Counted from the stretch's first letter, positions 24,710 through 44,178 are shown. The stretch is DNA of 64,000 bases from Ciona savignyi (GCA_000149265.1 CH002783.1:90837-154836), one strand, 5' to 3'. Numbers and translations are program-made. Notes: generated by a model from the sequence alone, not told the origin.

Positions 24710-27015
24710 ATGATGAGTACGTGTTTGGTGGCGTGTTTGTGCTTGCTTCTTTGTAAGTAAACAAATTTTATTTTCTTTGTACAAACTACGTGGTAGAAAT
24801 ATAAGTAATTGATAATTTGTGTAAAAATATACCATGTTTAGATTTATTAGTAGGTTTAAAGGAAAATTGTCAAAAATTAAATAAATTACAGTTAGCATTG
24901 GAACGAAAAAGTGTGGGTCGTGTTGATGTCTGAATCCGTTATTATTACGAAGTCACTAGATTCTTCAATTTTGTATACTCTGTGTGTATGAGTTGGTCAC
25001 ATAATGTCCGGCGAAATAGCGTGGTGGGTTAGTGCGTTTATTCTCTCGGTGAGAATGTGGAGAAACATCTCTAAATTTCAACATTCACCATTTAAATTGT
25101 TAAATTAATTAAATTTTATCATTCAAAATTTAAGAACCCTCCAATCTAAAAAACAATAAAATAAAATAAATTGTTTTCAATGTTCTCTAATTAAAAAGAA
25201 GGATGTTAGCCCAAATGATTTTAAAACTTTATACCTATGTGTGCAAATAAACAACAAAACTTCTCACTTATTACAATTTCCTACTAGTGGGAACTGAAAT
25301 TAGAGAGATAGAATGTCATGGTCGACTTATGGAACCTCCGAGCAGATCAAGTATGCATCGCGTCATGGAAGACCCTGATGTGAAACCATACTCCAACCGA
25401 ATTGTGCCGAATTTCAATGACATGGGTTTGAACTGCGGCGGAAGGAGCGTACGTTTTATATAATCCTTAAATGAATTGGATAGAATCGATTATCGTTTAA
25501 ACGTCCAGTGAGAAATGCAATGCATTCAAACTCCGGGGTACTAATATACTGCGGTCATTTATGTTGCAAGTTGCTATTGCAGTGCGTTGGTTTGTAACTG
25601 TGAAACCTCCTTTGTTTTGTAATTCCTATTTAATAACACCGAGTTACACAATTTCCATAAAGTCTTTTAAAACGCGCTAAAAAAAGTAAAAGCGCCAAAT
25701 TCAGTTAGTGGTGAGATTTAAACCACAATTACAGAGCCAAATTGCAAATGGAGGAAAATGCGGGGTTTGCGGAGATCCTTACCAAGCATCTCAACCCAGG
25801 GAGAATGAAGCGGGTGGAAGATACGCGCAAGGTTTCGTAACACGGTTAGTATCGCTTTAGTTTGGCCTTCATTAATTACACCAATATGTTACCAAATACC
25901 TTTTATACCGACCAGAACATATCAACGCGGTGCGATCATACCAGTGGCAGTTGAGCTCACCGCGCCACATCGCGGATATTTTGAGTTCCGCATTTGTCCT
26001 TGGAATAATTTCAACAAAGTGGTAACTCATGCGTGCCTTGACCAGTAAGTTAATAAAAGTAAAAATGGACACAATACATTAGATGGTTAATTTTACGGAA
26101 CATCTGTGAATAAATTGTGTTTGTAGCAAAATGGCCACGTTTACATTCATCTTGTTTGACAGACATCTGTTGTCTTATTCTAACGGGGAAACGAGGTTTT
26201 ACGTCCCTGTGTCTGGCGCAGTCGGAATGCACAACATGAAAGTGCGCTTGCCTTCCGACATAACATGCCAACAATGTGTGCTACAGTGGAGATACAGAAC
26301 AGGTTTGTTTTCCAATTAGCCAGCTTCGTACATTTATATATTCTGTAATATAACGGACACAACATAGGAAACAGTTGGGGCACGGAGAACGGGGAAAGTG
26401 GGTTGGGTTTAGGTCAGCAGGAGGAATTCTATGGTTGTGCTGATGTTGCTATTCTCGATGGGCTTTCACCAAATGGGATGTCAACAACAGCAACTTCTAG
26501 AAGCACCAGTGTTAGCCAAGTTTGGTCAACAACTAAATGGACTCAGCCACCTACACCTCACTGGACTACAACACAAACAACAACAACACAGACACCACAA
26601 ACCACAACTGACATTCCTCCAAATCCCATTCCTGCATCACAAGTACCAGGTGACGTGATAAAAGTGGCCTGTTGTCTGGTTAATTAGACATAGAGCATTC
26701 GTTGTTCCAAATGTAATTATATTACATGTCCTGCTCGGTGGAAAATATTAGTTGTATTTATTTTTGTACTTTTCGAAAAATAAAACCTTTAATCAGGAAT
26801 ACTAACTAATTATTCGCCAAACAGATTGCAAATACTCTCCGCCTATGGTCCCGCTTCCAGTGTTGAACGAATGCGACAAATTCTACCAATGTTGGAATCA
26901 GCACTTGCCTCCATACAAAATGCGCTGTGGACCTGGCACGGTATACAATCCTGAGATACAGCGTTGTGACCACAAATACAACGTTGCTTTGCCGTGTGGG
27001 ACCCGACCGTGGTAA
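24710..27015 (+). CDS. AA15 lytic polysaccharide monooxygenase with CBM14 domain (copy 1)
   Basis: Secreted copper enzyme of the AA15 family, which cleaves chitin or cellulose oxidatively. Seven exons (24710-24752, 25288-25448, 25735-25844, 25916-26044, 26163-26302, 26368-26649, 26825-27015) give 351 residues. The signal peptide is followed by His25 in ECHGRLMEPPSRSSM, which would be the N-terminal His of the mature protein. His123 in TAPHRGYFEF completes the histidine brace, at mature position 99. The axial aromatic is in EEFYGCADVAI (215-216). CGVCGDP and PSDITCQQCVLQWRYRTG are typical of the fold. Residues about 228-288 form a Thr/Pro-rich linker, and 289-351 form a six-Cys peritrophin/CBM14 chitin-binding domain. 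A residue before His25 is Cys, unusual for a signal-peptidase site. The exon phases equal those of the next gene, so the two arose by tandem duplication. In this cellulose-making animal group the substrate could be dietary chitin or tunic cellulose; that is inference. Confidence 0.93.
25005..25080. other. Possible tRNA-like fragment in an intron
   Basis: Inside intron 1 of the first LPMO gene, 'gtggtgggttagtgcgttta' looks like the A-box part of a tRNA-derived repeat head. No clear B box or fold follows, so this is only a weak note. Confidence 0.15.
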
Positions 27016-27231
27016 AGTAACCATGGAAATTGTGTGCTGTTTGGAACACAGTTAAATGTCAATTAAATCTCTAACTTTCCACAACTATAAAATTCTTGTT
27101 TTTATTTTTGTAAGTTATTTTTTTAAACCAACTACTAATTACAGGGTAATTAAAATAACGTTCGTTCTGACGCTAATATCGGTTTTACAAAAGGTTTCCT
27201 TCTAAAAAATTGTTTTTATTTTATTTTAAGT

Positions 27232-27237
27232 AATAAA
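27232..27237 (+). terminator. Poly(A) signal of LPMO copy 1
   Basis: First AATAAA after the stop codon, 217 bases downstream. A second candidate is at 27407-27412. Confidence 0.5.
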
Positions 27238-27412
27238 ATAGTGTGTGTTTGATTGTTACGTTGTATGTTATTTATGTAAAATGAATGTTGTTTGGAAGTT
27301 ATTGTAGAAATGTAATGTATTTATATCTACTTGACACAATATGTTTTTGGTAGGCATATACCATGGTTATATGCTCATGTTTATTTGCATGTGTGAACAT
27401 AATTGAAATAAA

Positions 27413-28266
27413 ATACATTAGAGTTTACTGATCTTTAACCCAGTTTAAAATTAAAAATACCGTTTTTGATCCGACTAAAATGCCAAATTGTCTGACAACA
27501 TGTAACTTTTTAACTCGTTTTGTTTCTGGCAAATATATCGTAATATTTGTCAACATCTATGTCGTTGTCCTTGTTACTGATAACAAATAAAACGAATCAT
27601 ACATGTCTGCAAGCCAGGGAGAATGCTACTTTGGTTGCCATAGATGGGAACACAGACTGTCAGGCCATTCTCACAAGGTGTAGACAATTAGCAAACTGGA
27701 TTATTGATTGTGTCTTCTCATTTGATCGCTTGTTCGAGAACCACACTTTTAACCTCACAACGATTCAGACGCTGTAAGGTATGATTATTTATAAGCGGCC
27801 TCTGTGAGCGTGGGTATTGCTCTGCTGTTATGGACATCAGATAAACTTCAAACAGTCAGTGATTGCGTCACTTGCTCGGTAGGATGCGTCAGTTAGTAGT
27901 TTATTGCTGTGCAAATAGTAAAAAGCTCACTCGTATTCGCCCGCAGCGGTTTGATTGTATGGGCATCATGTTTCCACTCGCTGTGCAAATATTGCCAAAC
28001 AAATCAATAACGTTGCGATGGACACAGTAATGAGAAGGAACGTACTCGATTGTCCAGTGAACGCCGGCGAATCAAGAATTATAATTTAAATAAGAAACTG
28101 CGATCGTGGCAATTTGTAGATGTAGGCAAACAATCGTACTTTTTCTTTCCGTCCAATTTTGCATAAATAGCCACCAACAAAACCGGAAAGTCATACGAAC
28201 ACGACAGCAATCTCGCGGGACATCTATTGCAGAAGTGATTGACAAGACTAACAATAAAGAAGAAAA
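27413..28266. other. Spacer between the two LPMO genes
   Basis: A 76-codon open frame at 27547-27777 contains a short stretch (ARENATLVAIDG) that loosely recalls a C-type lectin helix, but it has no partner exons and no other hallmark. Otherwise nothing is recognised. Confidence 0.4.
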
Positions 28267-30900
28267 ATGAAACTTTCTATTTACAGCATATTTCTGATTA
28301 TGGGTTAGTTCGATTTTTAATTTTTTACCATTAGAATTTATTTACCAGAGTTTTATACAAAAGTTACCTTATAGGTTGTAGGAAACGACATATCTATTGT
28401 TTATGTTTTCTTTACAAGTCTAAATAACTAATTAGTCTTAATTCACAGTAGTGGGTAATATCATGCAGACCTACCTGCAAACAAAATATGGCGGGTGAAT
28501 AGATTTTGAAATTTCAGCTATTATGCGCATGCGCGGAGTGGAAGGACACGGCCGACTCTTGGAGCCACCGAGTCGGTCTAGTATGTGGAGGTACAAGCGT
28601 ACCGATCCAGCGTTGACACCATATGCAGATATTATTCAAGATAATTACGACGATAACGGCTTGAACTGCGGCGGAAAACAGGTAACATTTCATCAAAGTC
28701 AAAAGTGTATATCATTTCCATTACTTAACTAAAAAATATGTAATTTAACGATTTAATAAAAGACAGTTTAGTTACATATCAATAGTCTGTAGTTCATTTC
28801 GAAAGAGCAAAATAAGTCATATAAGAAAATATGGAAAATAGTTTTTTTTGAATTTATTATTAAATTAATTTTATGTTTGATTTTATGTTACACAATAGAT
28901 AATTGAAGTATTAAATGCTGTGTTGCAATTTTGGGAATGTTTTGTTTGTATATCTGATAATGTAGCAATATGACTTTGTATACATTAATGTTGTATTTTT
29001 ATACATTACAGCGTATCCGAAATATTAAGTAATATATGCATAAAACATATAAACTAAACAAAGGGTAAAATTACTTCCAGACTCAAATCGACAACGGTGG
29101 AAAGTGTGGCATATGCGGTGATTCTTATACTGCCGCCGTGAAAGAGAATGAAGCTGGAGGGAAATACGCACTCGGGATTATAACCAGGTACGAGGTTCTT
29201 GCGCTGTTGAACGAAACATAATTTCAACCGCAACAGAAGTCGAGCCACCTAATGCAAATTGTAGTAGCCCGATTGGAGTTAAACCGGAACTGGGCCTCAA
29301 TCTATTTAATTGCTACGACCACAAACAGGGCGGAATCCATTCCGAACTTAAATTGTAAAATTATTTGTTCGAGTCCTAGGGTAAAAGAAATCACTTACCG
29401 AAATTAAAAAAGCACCATGACAATTTTTTGGGTGAAGATCAATTATATTTTGTTATGCGACCGAGTAAACTCCGCAACATTTATGCTATTTATATATTCT
29501 GGCCAATTAACTGGTTAACAAGCAGGCTCGTTTAAATATAATTTCACTTACAGGAACTACCGGCCTGGAAGTACAATCGCAGTGGAAGTCGAAATAACAG
29601 CCGAGCACAAAGGATATTTTGAATTTCGTTTATGTCCCTGGAATAACGTTGGTTTACCAGTGACCCAAGAGTGCCTGGACCAGTAAGTGGAATATATCGG
29701 TTGTCCCAGTTCAGCGAGCATGGCAGCTTCGACCTAATACAATTCTTGATTGTGGTTCTGGCGGATAAATAACCTGTGACTAAAATAACCTGTGACTAAA
29801 ATCAACAATAACAAAATTGCTGTTAAACACGATTTTAAACAAGCAGCCATATTGTTAGTGATTTTGGTAAATACCTACAACTCAAGCAAAACGAAAACTT
29901 ACACTTTTATAGGCGACTTCTTTCTTTCGCTGATGGACAAACGAAATGGTACCTGCCGGAGCAACCCGAGTTAGCAAAAGGAGTTCATGAATTAAGAATT
30001 CAATTGCCAAGTGACGTAACATGCGACCAATGCTTATTACAATGGAGATATAGGACAGGTTAGAAAATTACTTGTATAAAATAAATAGGCATATTATAAG
30101 ACAAACCTTATCAAACTATGTAAATATTGAATTTAAATATTTAAAAAAATTAAACCAGAAATATAAAATGGGAATGTTGGTGTCTTCCGGTATGCGCACG
30201 GCCCGCACCTACGCCTATTTAAACACACATTAGGTAAAGATAGATTACACGACAAACACTCGAAGCCAAAATTAGTTAAAAGGCTGTAAAAAGATCCGCC
30301 TCATTATGATGTTTTTAGGTAATTCATGGGGATACGAAGACAGCAAGCAGGGCTTAGGACTTGGTCAACAGGAAGAGTTTTACGGTTGCTCAGATGTTGC
30401 GATAAAAGGTGACCTTCCCTTTCCATCAACACTCGCCCCAACAAGCATATCAACAAGTCCAGCAATCAGCACAGAAGGTCCTGCTACAAACATAGCGGAG
30501 ACCACCACAACCGCAAAACCAACATCGAGTTCATCCTTCGCTCCACCTACCACCTCGGCTGAGATCGAAACAGAAGTTCCAAGTTTGGCGACTCCACCAG
30601 GTAAAATAGGAAATCACCTAAACCGTCGTTTTTATTAGGGGGGAAATAATTATAAACGGGGTTGGGTAGCCGAACCTTTTTGCTAGTGTTAATTAAAGTA
30701 AAAACAATGACATATTTGCAGATTGTAGCCAAGTCGCCCCAGGAAAATTGTTCTTCCGTGACTGCACGAGCTTCTACATATGCGCACACGCATTTCTACC
30801 GCCGTATTATCTTCCTTGTCCCCAAGGAACTGTCTTCAGCAAAGCGAGTGGACTTTGCGACCACCCATACCTGGTGGTCGCACCGTGCGGTTATTTATAA
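28267..30900 (+). CDS. AA15 lytic polysaccharide monooxygenase with CBM14 domain (copy 2)
   Basis: Second of the tandem pair. Seven exons (28267-28303, 28518-28681, 29081-29187, 29554-29682, 29913-30058, 30319-30600, 30722-30900) give 347 residues in the same phases as copy 1. The signal peptide ends at VEG, then His23 starts HGRLLEPPSRSSM. His121 lies in TAEHKGYFEF, at mature position 99 exactly as in copy 1, and EEFYGCSDVAI supplies the axial aromatic. Conserved motifs are GLNCGG, CGICGDS, CPWNN and CLLQWRYRTG. The Ser/Thr/Pro linker (about 228-288) differs almost completely in sequence from copy 1. The CBM14 domain (289-347) keeps six Cys but is strongly diverged, so binding specificity may differ. 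Here the residue before the first His is Gly, a normal signal-peptidase context. The two proteins are clearly paralogues but far from identical, so the duplication is not recent. Confidence 0.93.
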
Positions 30901-31587
30901 ATTGAGAAACTATTTACTGTATAATCTTTAATCAATTGATTATTAGAATAATTGTAGAGCCTTATCCATCCTATTTGTAGTTGTTTTCATATATTTGTAA
31001 TTGTTTCTCACTTTTTTAGTTTTTATCCAATATATTGCAATTATTGACACAACATACGTAATATTAAGCCTTCTGTATAAAGCTTTTTTCGAGAACACGT
31101 TTTTTTATACTTGTGTGTGCATCCTGGTCCAAGTACAACCGGAATGAGTGAAATCACTGTAGTTTGTAGAAATGTTTGTATTAATAAATAAAAAAAAGGA
31201 AAAAAAAACTAGTTTTTATAGGTTTTCTAAATAGGAGAAATACGGAAATTGTATTATTTAAGGTAAAGAATCTTATATCACTTATCGTATTACCCGCAAA
31301 CATTCTAATTGAAATTGTAGAAGTGCATTTATTTATCAAGAAAAACTAAAAACCACAATATGGGCAATATGTGTTAGTTCATAATCCAATCTGAACCCCG
31401 TGACACTGACTAAACATATACTATGTCGTCCATAGAATAAAACTAACCCAAGTTCTGTTCTAACTATCACTTTCTTTTCGTTCAATTCAATAAATTAATT
31501 GCAATAGCTTGCAATTCAATTAAAACGTATATTTTTCGCCTAGTTAGAAAAGTGATTCCAGGAAAGGAAAGTCAAGAGTAAAACTTC
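30901..31587. other. 3' flank of LPMO copy 2
   Basis: Contains the probable 3' untranslated region up to the AATAAA at 31183-31188. The remainder shows nothing recognised. Confidence 0.45.
31183..31188 (+). terminator. Poly(A) signal of LPMO copy 2
   Basis: AATAAATAAA beginning 283 bases after the stop codon, followed by an A-rich run. Confidence 0.55.
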
Positions 31588-32943
31588 GCGCGTGTAAATC
31601 TGATAGCAGTCGAATTGTCGAATAGAAACAACTACACCTAGTGTTAGCGTTATAACTATACAGCTTAATATTTTATGAATACGTCCAGTAAGAACTGAAG
31701 GACATAACACACTGAAACTGGAAACTATCTTGTATTGGGATGCCAAATTGCACAACGCTGCACGAAATTCGCATAAACATGTACGGCATCTTTACACTTT
31801 ATCTCTTTAGGTGTTTACTATTGATCCTTGGTGTAAACAATTTATTAGCTGCTTAATGCAAAGATGAAAAAATAAATTCATAACAGAATATGTATAACAC
31901 GCGCATACACGATTTAATAAGGAGGTCAGCAGATACAAATAGCAAAACAAGGATTATTTTAAGTGTGAAGTGTGATCATAATTAAGATAACTAGATTTGA
32001 ACTAAGGGATTACATTTAAAAACACGTTCTAAATAAATATAAATAAATAAAGACGTGAAAGTAAACTTGGTTTACGAACGTACCGGGTCAGTTGTATTCG
32101 CATCTTTTAATTTCGTCCATGGTTACCGTTTCGTATCGCATGAGGGCATCAGCAAGCAACTTGTGCTCGTACGATTTCGACACAATGAGTTCCTTCGCTT
32201 TGTCGTATGATTTCTGTACAAACATGTAATTTGGGTTGGAATTGCGATTGTTAGAGAAGGTTATCCAAGAAATAAAGACCCTTTTCTCACCAAAATTTAA
32301 CGCCTTTAAAAGTTAACTTAAGGTGAGCGTTCAATGCAGGTCACTACATTATCTATTTAATAAGTCACTACGTTATCTATTTAATAAAACAAATATATAA
32401 CAGTCATAACCATTCCCTGTTTAAAACAACATTCCACGCGACTGTTATGTTCACGCAAGTTGATCGTAATCATCAATATCGCAAGTTGATTCGTCACACT
32501 CTCGGCAATTGCATCAATTTATCACTTATACCTCCAGTAACTTCTTCACTTCGACTTCAACTGCTCGTTTAGTCTCCTGACTCAGTTGGCCGATATCATA
32601 ACTCATTAAACCGAGCTGAGAACAAAAATATGAAAAGTTCAAGAAATTTTCTTGAACGGATAACAATTTGTATGCTTATAAGTATGACGATTACATTCCG
32701 TCTTATAATCGACACCATTAGTTAAATATATTTCTATATATATATTTATATGTTATAAAAACTTTTACTGCACTGTTGTTTTTTTGTATAAGAAATTTTG
32801 ACATACGTTTATGTCCTCACCTTATCTGACATTCCATACATACACACGAGCTTGTATGCCGATTCGGTGGCGTTCGTGATATCGGATGATGCCCCAGTGC
32901 TGACGTGTTCTTTGCCAAGCAGAAGCTCTTCAGCTATCCGCCC
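31588..32943. repeat. Tandem duplicate of the YME1L 3' end (distal copy)
   Basis: Matches 33510-35065 closely in coding and non-coding parts alike. The 3' flank (31588-31966 against 33510-33906), the three last exons and the introns between them are all present. The copies lie about 2 kb apart in direct orientation. The intervening 32944-33509 holds unique sequence and a SINE. A DNA-level duplication rather than a retrocopy is shown by the retained introns. Confidence 0.95.
32088..32942 (-). pseudogene. Duplicated terminal exons of YME1L
   Basis: Three exons mirror the last three of the intact gene: 32942-32821 ([10 protein letters not shown] ... GMSDK), 32615-32532 (LGLMSYDIGQL ... KLLE) and 32213-32088. 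Lengths of the first two (122 and 84 bases) equal the original, all are open, and AG/GT sites remain, including a changed but valid donor (gtataa) after the middle exon. The last exon lost two internal pieces, so after TMDEIK the frame reads RCEYN and stops. It therefore lacks the Gln/Leu-rich C-terminal end. There is no upstream AAA or HEAGH exon here, so alone it cannot make a protease. It could act as an alternative 3' end of YME1L if exon 35386-35305 is spliced to 32942, which is allowed by phase. Otherwise it is a partial pseudogene. Confidence 0.85.
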
Positions 32944-33194
32944 TGTTGGTACATGATTCCGAATAAATATTGATCATTGTTGCCTCCGGTATCCACACAA
33001 AAAAAGATATCGAAGATCACTTCAAACACATATTTCGAAGCCAAATTAATCGCAAAGGTTTTTAGCTGACCTACCTTATGACTGTGGTATCCATGCAATT
33101 CCCCAAAGCGTTGTTTTAACAATTGAAAGTTATGGGAGTGATTTGTTTTATTTGCTGCCATTTATAAATAAACCAAACTAATACCAACAACACT

Positions 33195-33486
33195 TAGGAT
33201 AGGATATTCATGTTTATCCCTGTGAATGGGTAAACCAAGGGGGTTAACACACGGGCAATCGTCAGATCACCTCGCGCCCATCGTCGTTTTACCGGAGCTA
33301 TTGCAGTGTGTTGTATATGATAGACACGTTCCTTCAATTTGGTGGAACCCATTAATCCGCTGGGTTCAGACAATGTCGGTAAAGTGCCTTGCCCAAGGAC
33401 ACAACCGACTAGCTAGCGACCAGTTTCGCACCTGCAACCTTTCGATTGAAAGGCGACACACTTAACCGCTAGACCAGCCGGCCGGA
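33195..33486 (-). repeat. tRNA-derived SINE, best-preserved copy
   Basis: On the minus strand the head reads 'tggtctagcggttaagtg' (A-box-like) and, about 30 bases on, 'ggttgcaggtgcgaaac' (B-box-like), as in tRNA-derived SINEs. The body contains 'tgtccttgggcaaggcactt', and the tail ends near 'catgaatatcctatcctaag'. It sits between the two copies of the YME1L 3' end. Five members of the family are found in this window. Confidence 0.88.
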
Positions 33487-33718
33487 TTGGGGATAATCTA
33501 GGATACCATGTATGTAAATCTGATAGCAGTTGAATAGTCGAAAGAATACAACTACCACCAAATGTAAACGTGATAACTACAGCTTAATACTTTATGAATA
33601 CGTACAGTAAGAACTGATGGACATAGAACACACTGGAACTCGAAACTACCTTTATTGGGATACCAAATTGCACAAAGCTGCACAAAATTCGCATAAAACA
33701 TGTACGGCATCTTTACAC

Positions 33719-33724
33719 TTTATT
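33719..33724 (-). terminator. Poly(A) signal of YME1L
   Basis: TTTATT on the plus strand (AATAAA on the minus strand) about 295 bases after the stop. In the duplicated flank the same spot reads TTTATC, so the hexamer is lost there. Confidence 0.45.
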
Positions 33725-34018
33725 TGTTCAGGTGTTTACCATTGATCCTTGGTGTAAACACTTTACCATCTGCTTAATGCAACGATGACAAAAAAAAAAT
33801 TCATAACAGAATATGTAGGCCTATAACACACGCATAAACAATTTAATAAGGACGTCAGCACTGGCAGATACAAAATGCAAAACAAGGGTTATTTTTAAAA
33901 AAATTACATGTGAATATTTTTAAAGTATGATATGCTAATTAGGATAACTGGATTTTAACTGAGGGATTACATTTAAAAACACGTTCTAAATAAATAAGAA
34001 CGTGAAAGTAAACTTTGT

Positions 34019-41824
<7,806 letters not shown>

Positions 41825-42379
41825 TTTTCTTGTACTGTGCAATAGGGCAATACACTTGACACAGCAATAGTCGAAGCTGAGTTGCAGGTTGTTAACTTGT
41901 TAATTAAAAAACAGTTCACCTAAATAGTCTAGACATTAATACTAATATGTTAGACGTTAAGATCTGTGTCAGAATACTCAATGTTACCAGTAATGTTCGA
42001 CTCATGTAGTTATTTAATACTGGAAAAAATAAATAAACTGAAACTAAACATATTAGCAAGATAAATCTCACAATTCACCGTCAGAGCACAAAACAGAGTA
42101 AGATAAGATCAGGGTTTCATTAACTAGTCATTCTGAGCTCAGTTCGAGTCTATAGGACAATTCTATAGAAAGTGGAGCATATAGATTCCTCACTAATCGC
42201 ACAAATGTCACAATGTGTTCAACCATATAGTACTAATATACAGTGTGGACACTCGTCACGACCCTGTTGGTCATTTGGCGCGGACGCGTTTTCGCTAATG
42301 TCGATAGTAATAGAAAGTTTCTGAACGGTACAATATTAGATCTTAGTGTAGACTATTAGAGAGTTCTTCTATGTGATGA
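41825..42379. other. 5' flank of YME1L, nothing recognised
   Basis: Presumed promoter side of YME1L. I see no clear TATA box, RNA gene or repeat. An AG ('attgcacag' on the minus strand) about 13 bases before the start could be a trans-splice acceptor. Confidence 0.35.
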
Positions 42380-42830
42380 ATTTACCATATGGTGTACTTG
42401 GGTTTCACCAATTACAATGTTATTTTTATGTGACGCAATGTTGCGTTCCAAACTGTACTAATTCAACAAAGGCTTACTCATTATCACATGTTTGTTTTTT
42501 TATTAATTCTGCCACCGAAATATGAAAAGACTTAACTTAAAGTGCAGCACCAGGATAATCTAACCAAAATTATTCTTTGTGAAAAAGATTCATCTAAATG
42601 TGACAACATTTAGTGACGTTATCTCTTGTTATTATACACAGGATTGCTGGAAGAGCTGACATCGCTAGAATTACTTTGTCACCTGGATTGGATGACTCTC
42701 AAATATATCCTGTAATATTTATAGTTAATACTGTGAATTAAGAACTAAAAACTCACGTTACAATCTTATTTTATATCTCAACATTTAAACTTAGATTGTA
42801 TTTGTTTCTCCGACCGATCAGTCTGGTGGA
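42380..42830. repeat. Dispersed repeat block, copy A (left part)
   Basis: Matches 56155-56710 with interruptions. Shared strings include 'gacgca.tgttgcgtt', 'ccacctggattggatgact' and 'tatcctgta'. No coding capacity is shared between copies. Confidence 0.75.
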
Positions 42831-43055
42831 TTAGTTTAGTAGGTAATTTTCAACCGCAGGATTATAGATTCGAATTGGTCACTAGCTAGTCGGTTGTTTT
42901 CTTGAGCAAGGCACTTAACAAATATCGCCTGAATCCAGATTAATTGTTTCTGCTAAATTGAAGTAATGTCTCAATCATGAACACCACACTGCAATAGCTC
43001 CGGTAACTCGACGGTGGGCGTGAGGTAATCTGACGATTGTACTTGTGTTAAAAAA
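42825..43055 (+). repeat. tRNA-derived SINE, copy 5 (plus)
   Basis: Plus-oriented diverged copy. It includes 'tcactagctagtcggttgtt', 'gagcaaggcacttaac' and 'cactgcaatagctccggtaa', then 'gacggtgggcgtgaggtaat'. It lies between two parts of repeat block A, so it probably inserted into an existing repeat. Confidence 0.83.
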
Positions 43056-43640
43056 TGGCCACAGCAACTGTGTTGCCACTCTCTTACAGGCGTGTGCGAT
43101 ACCAAATTTATTTTCATTTTTACCAGGCCTTTTAATAAAATTTACGGCGGGAATGGCGTCTCTGCGCCAGTGTTGGGATGACATTAATATTCGACCAGTT
43201 GATCGACGTTCACCCGTTGGAATATCATCAGGAAATTTTAATTATTCTTTTAATTCGATATTCGATATTAACGTTTCTATATCACTACAACAAAATGATA
43301 TGATGCATCGCAATATCGAATAAATCAATAAGTTACTCTGCGAACCATTGATGTATTTAAAGCCTGTAACCAGACTAACCAAATAGTCAGTCACCGAACA
43401 ATATATCCCGAAGTACAGCTTAAGATGGCGTATATGACCAATTAACAGATCTTTGTGCGCGCCGGATGTGACGAGTGGTACCCTTCGTCATGGTATTTAA
43501 ATGAACATTTTGCTTAATAACTATGGTGGTGTTTTTTTGTTTGTGAAGTATGTAATGGTGGAGCAGACCTTCGATAAAAAAGGTGTTGATTGTGAATTTC
43601 CTAGATGATGTTGGGAAAAATTCCTGATGTACGGACCAGG
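43040..43640. repeat. Dispersed repeat block, copy A (right part)
   Basis: Matches 47590-48180: 'caaatttattttcattttta' followed by 'ccaggccttttaataaaat', then 'atatcccgaagtacagctta' and 'gtgacgagtggtacccttcg'. Part also recurs near 56740-56970. Confidence 0.85.
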
Positions 43641-43669
43641 AGAGGAAAATGCATTATCTGACTAACTAT

Positions 43670-43830
43670 CGAACCTTGACGCTACTTAGCATAACTAACG
43701 CAAACAAAATGAATATAACACTAACTAGACCCAGACTACCACGCAGGCTGGAAAGACGTTGAAAATTTGTACTTCAGTTAAGCGGTTAAAGCAGTAACGC
43801 TGCAGTCGAAGTTACGGGAAACGTCTGACG
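43670..43830 (+). mobile_element. LINE fragment, internally deleted
   Basis: Parallels the LINE at 44180-45120: 'aaccttga.gctact' jumps to 'gcaaacaaaatg' and 'gactaccacgcaggctggaa', with about 200 bases missing between. It continues to a shared 'aacgctgcagtcgaagttac'-like end. It is a decayed relic with no coding capacity. Confidence 0.65.
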
Positions 43831-43865
43831 ACATCGTGCCGCTATATACCCCTTGTGCGCGCTTA

Positions 43866-44178
43866 GGACCAAGATGTAACAGAAATGTGAAGTTGCACAT
43901 GTTATTTGGGTGGAAATTAACGATCCAGAGTGGTTCATTACATTTTTTTTAATCGCAAATGCGAAGGCTCCTGGAAAGAAAATGGTAGTATTTTATCGCT
44001 CAACGACATGTAAATGAATTTTTAGTTTTAAAGCATCATATTAACTACAGTAGTATTACTTCAACAACGGAATATATGGTAGATAGATGTGACGGAACAT
44101 ATATTTTCGTAGTGGCCAACGAGAAGTTTGAGCATGTGATTTGACCAAGGCTTGAGTGCGGTATAAATGTGGTAGAGA
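43866..44178. repeat. Dispersed repeat, copy next to LINE
   Basis: Matches 46065-46440: 'aagatgtaacagaaat', 'tccagagtggttcatta', 'agtagtattacttcaacaac' and 'atgtgatttgaccaaggctt'. The LINE fragment begins at its right end. Confidence 0.85.

Noticed and set aside
27547-27777. C-type lectin exon between the LPMO genes
   Set aside because: Only a short stretch (ATLVAIDG) resembles the fold; no partner exon and no closing Cys strand were found.
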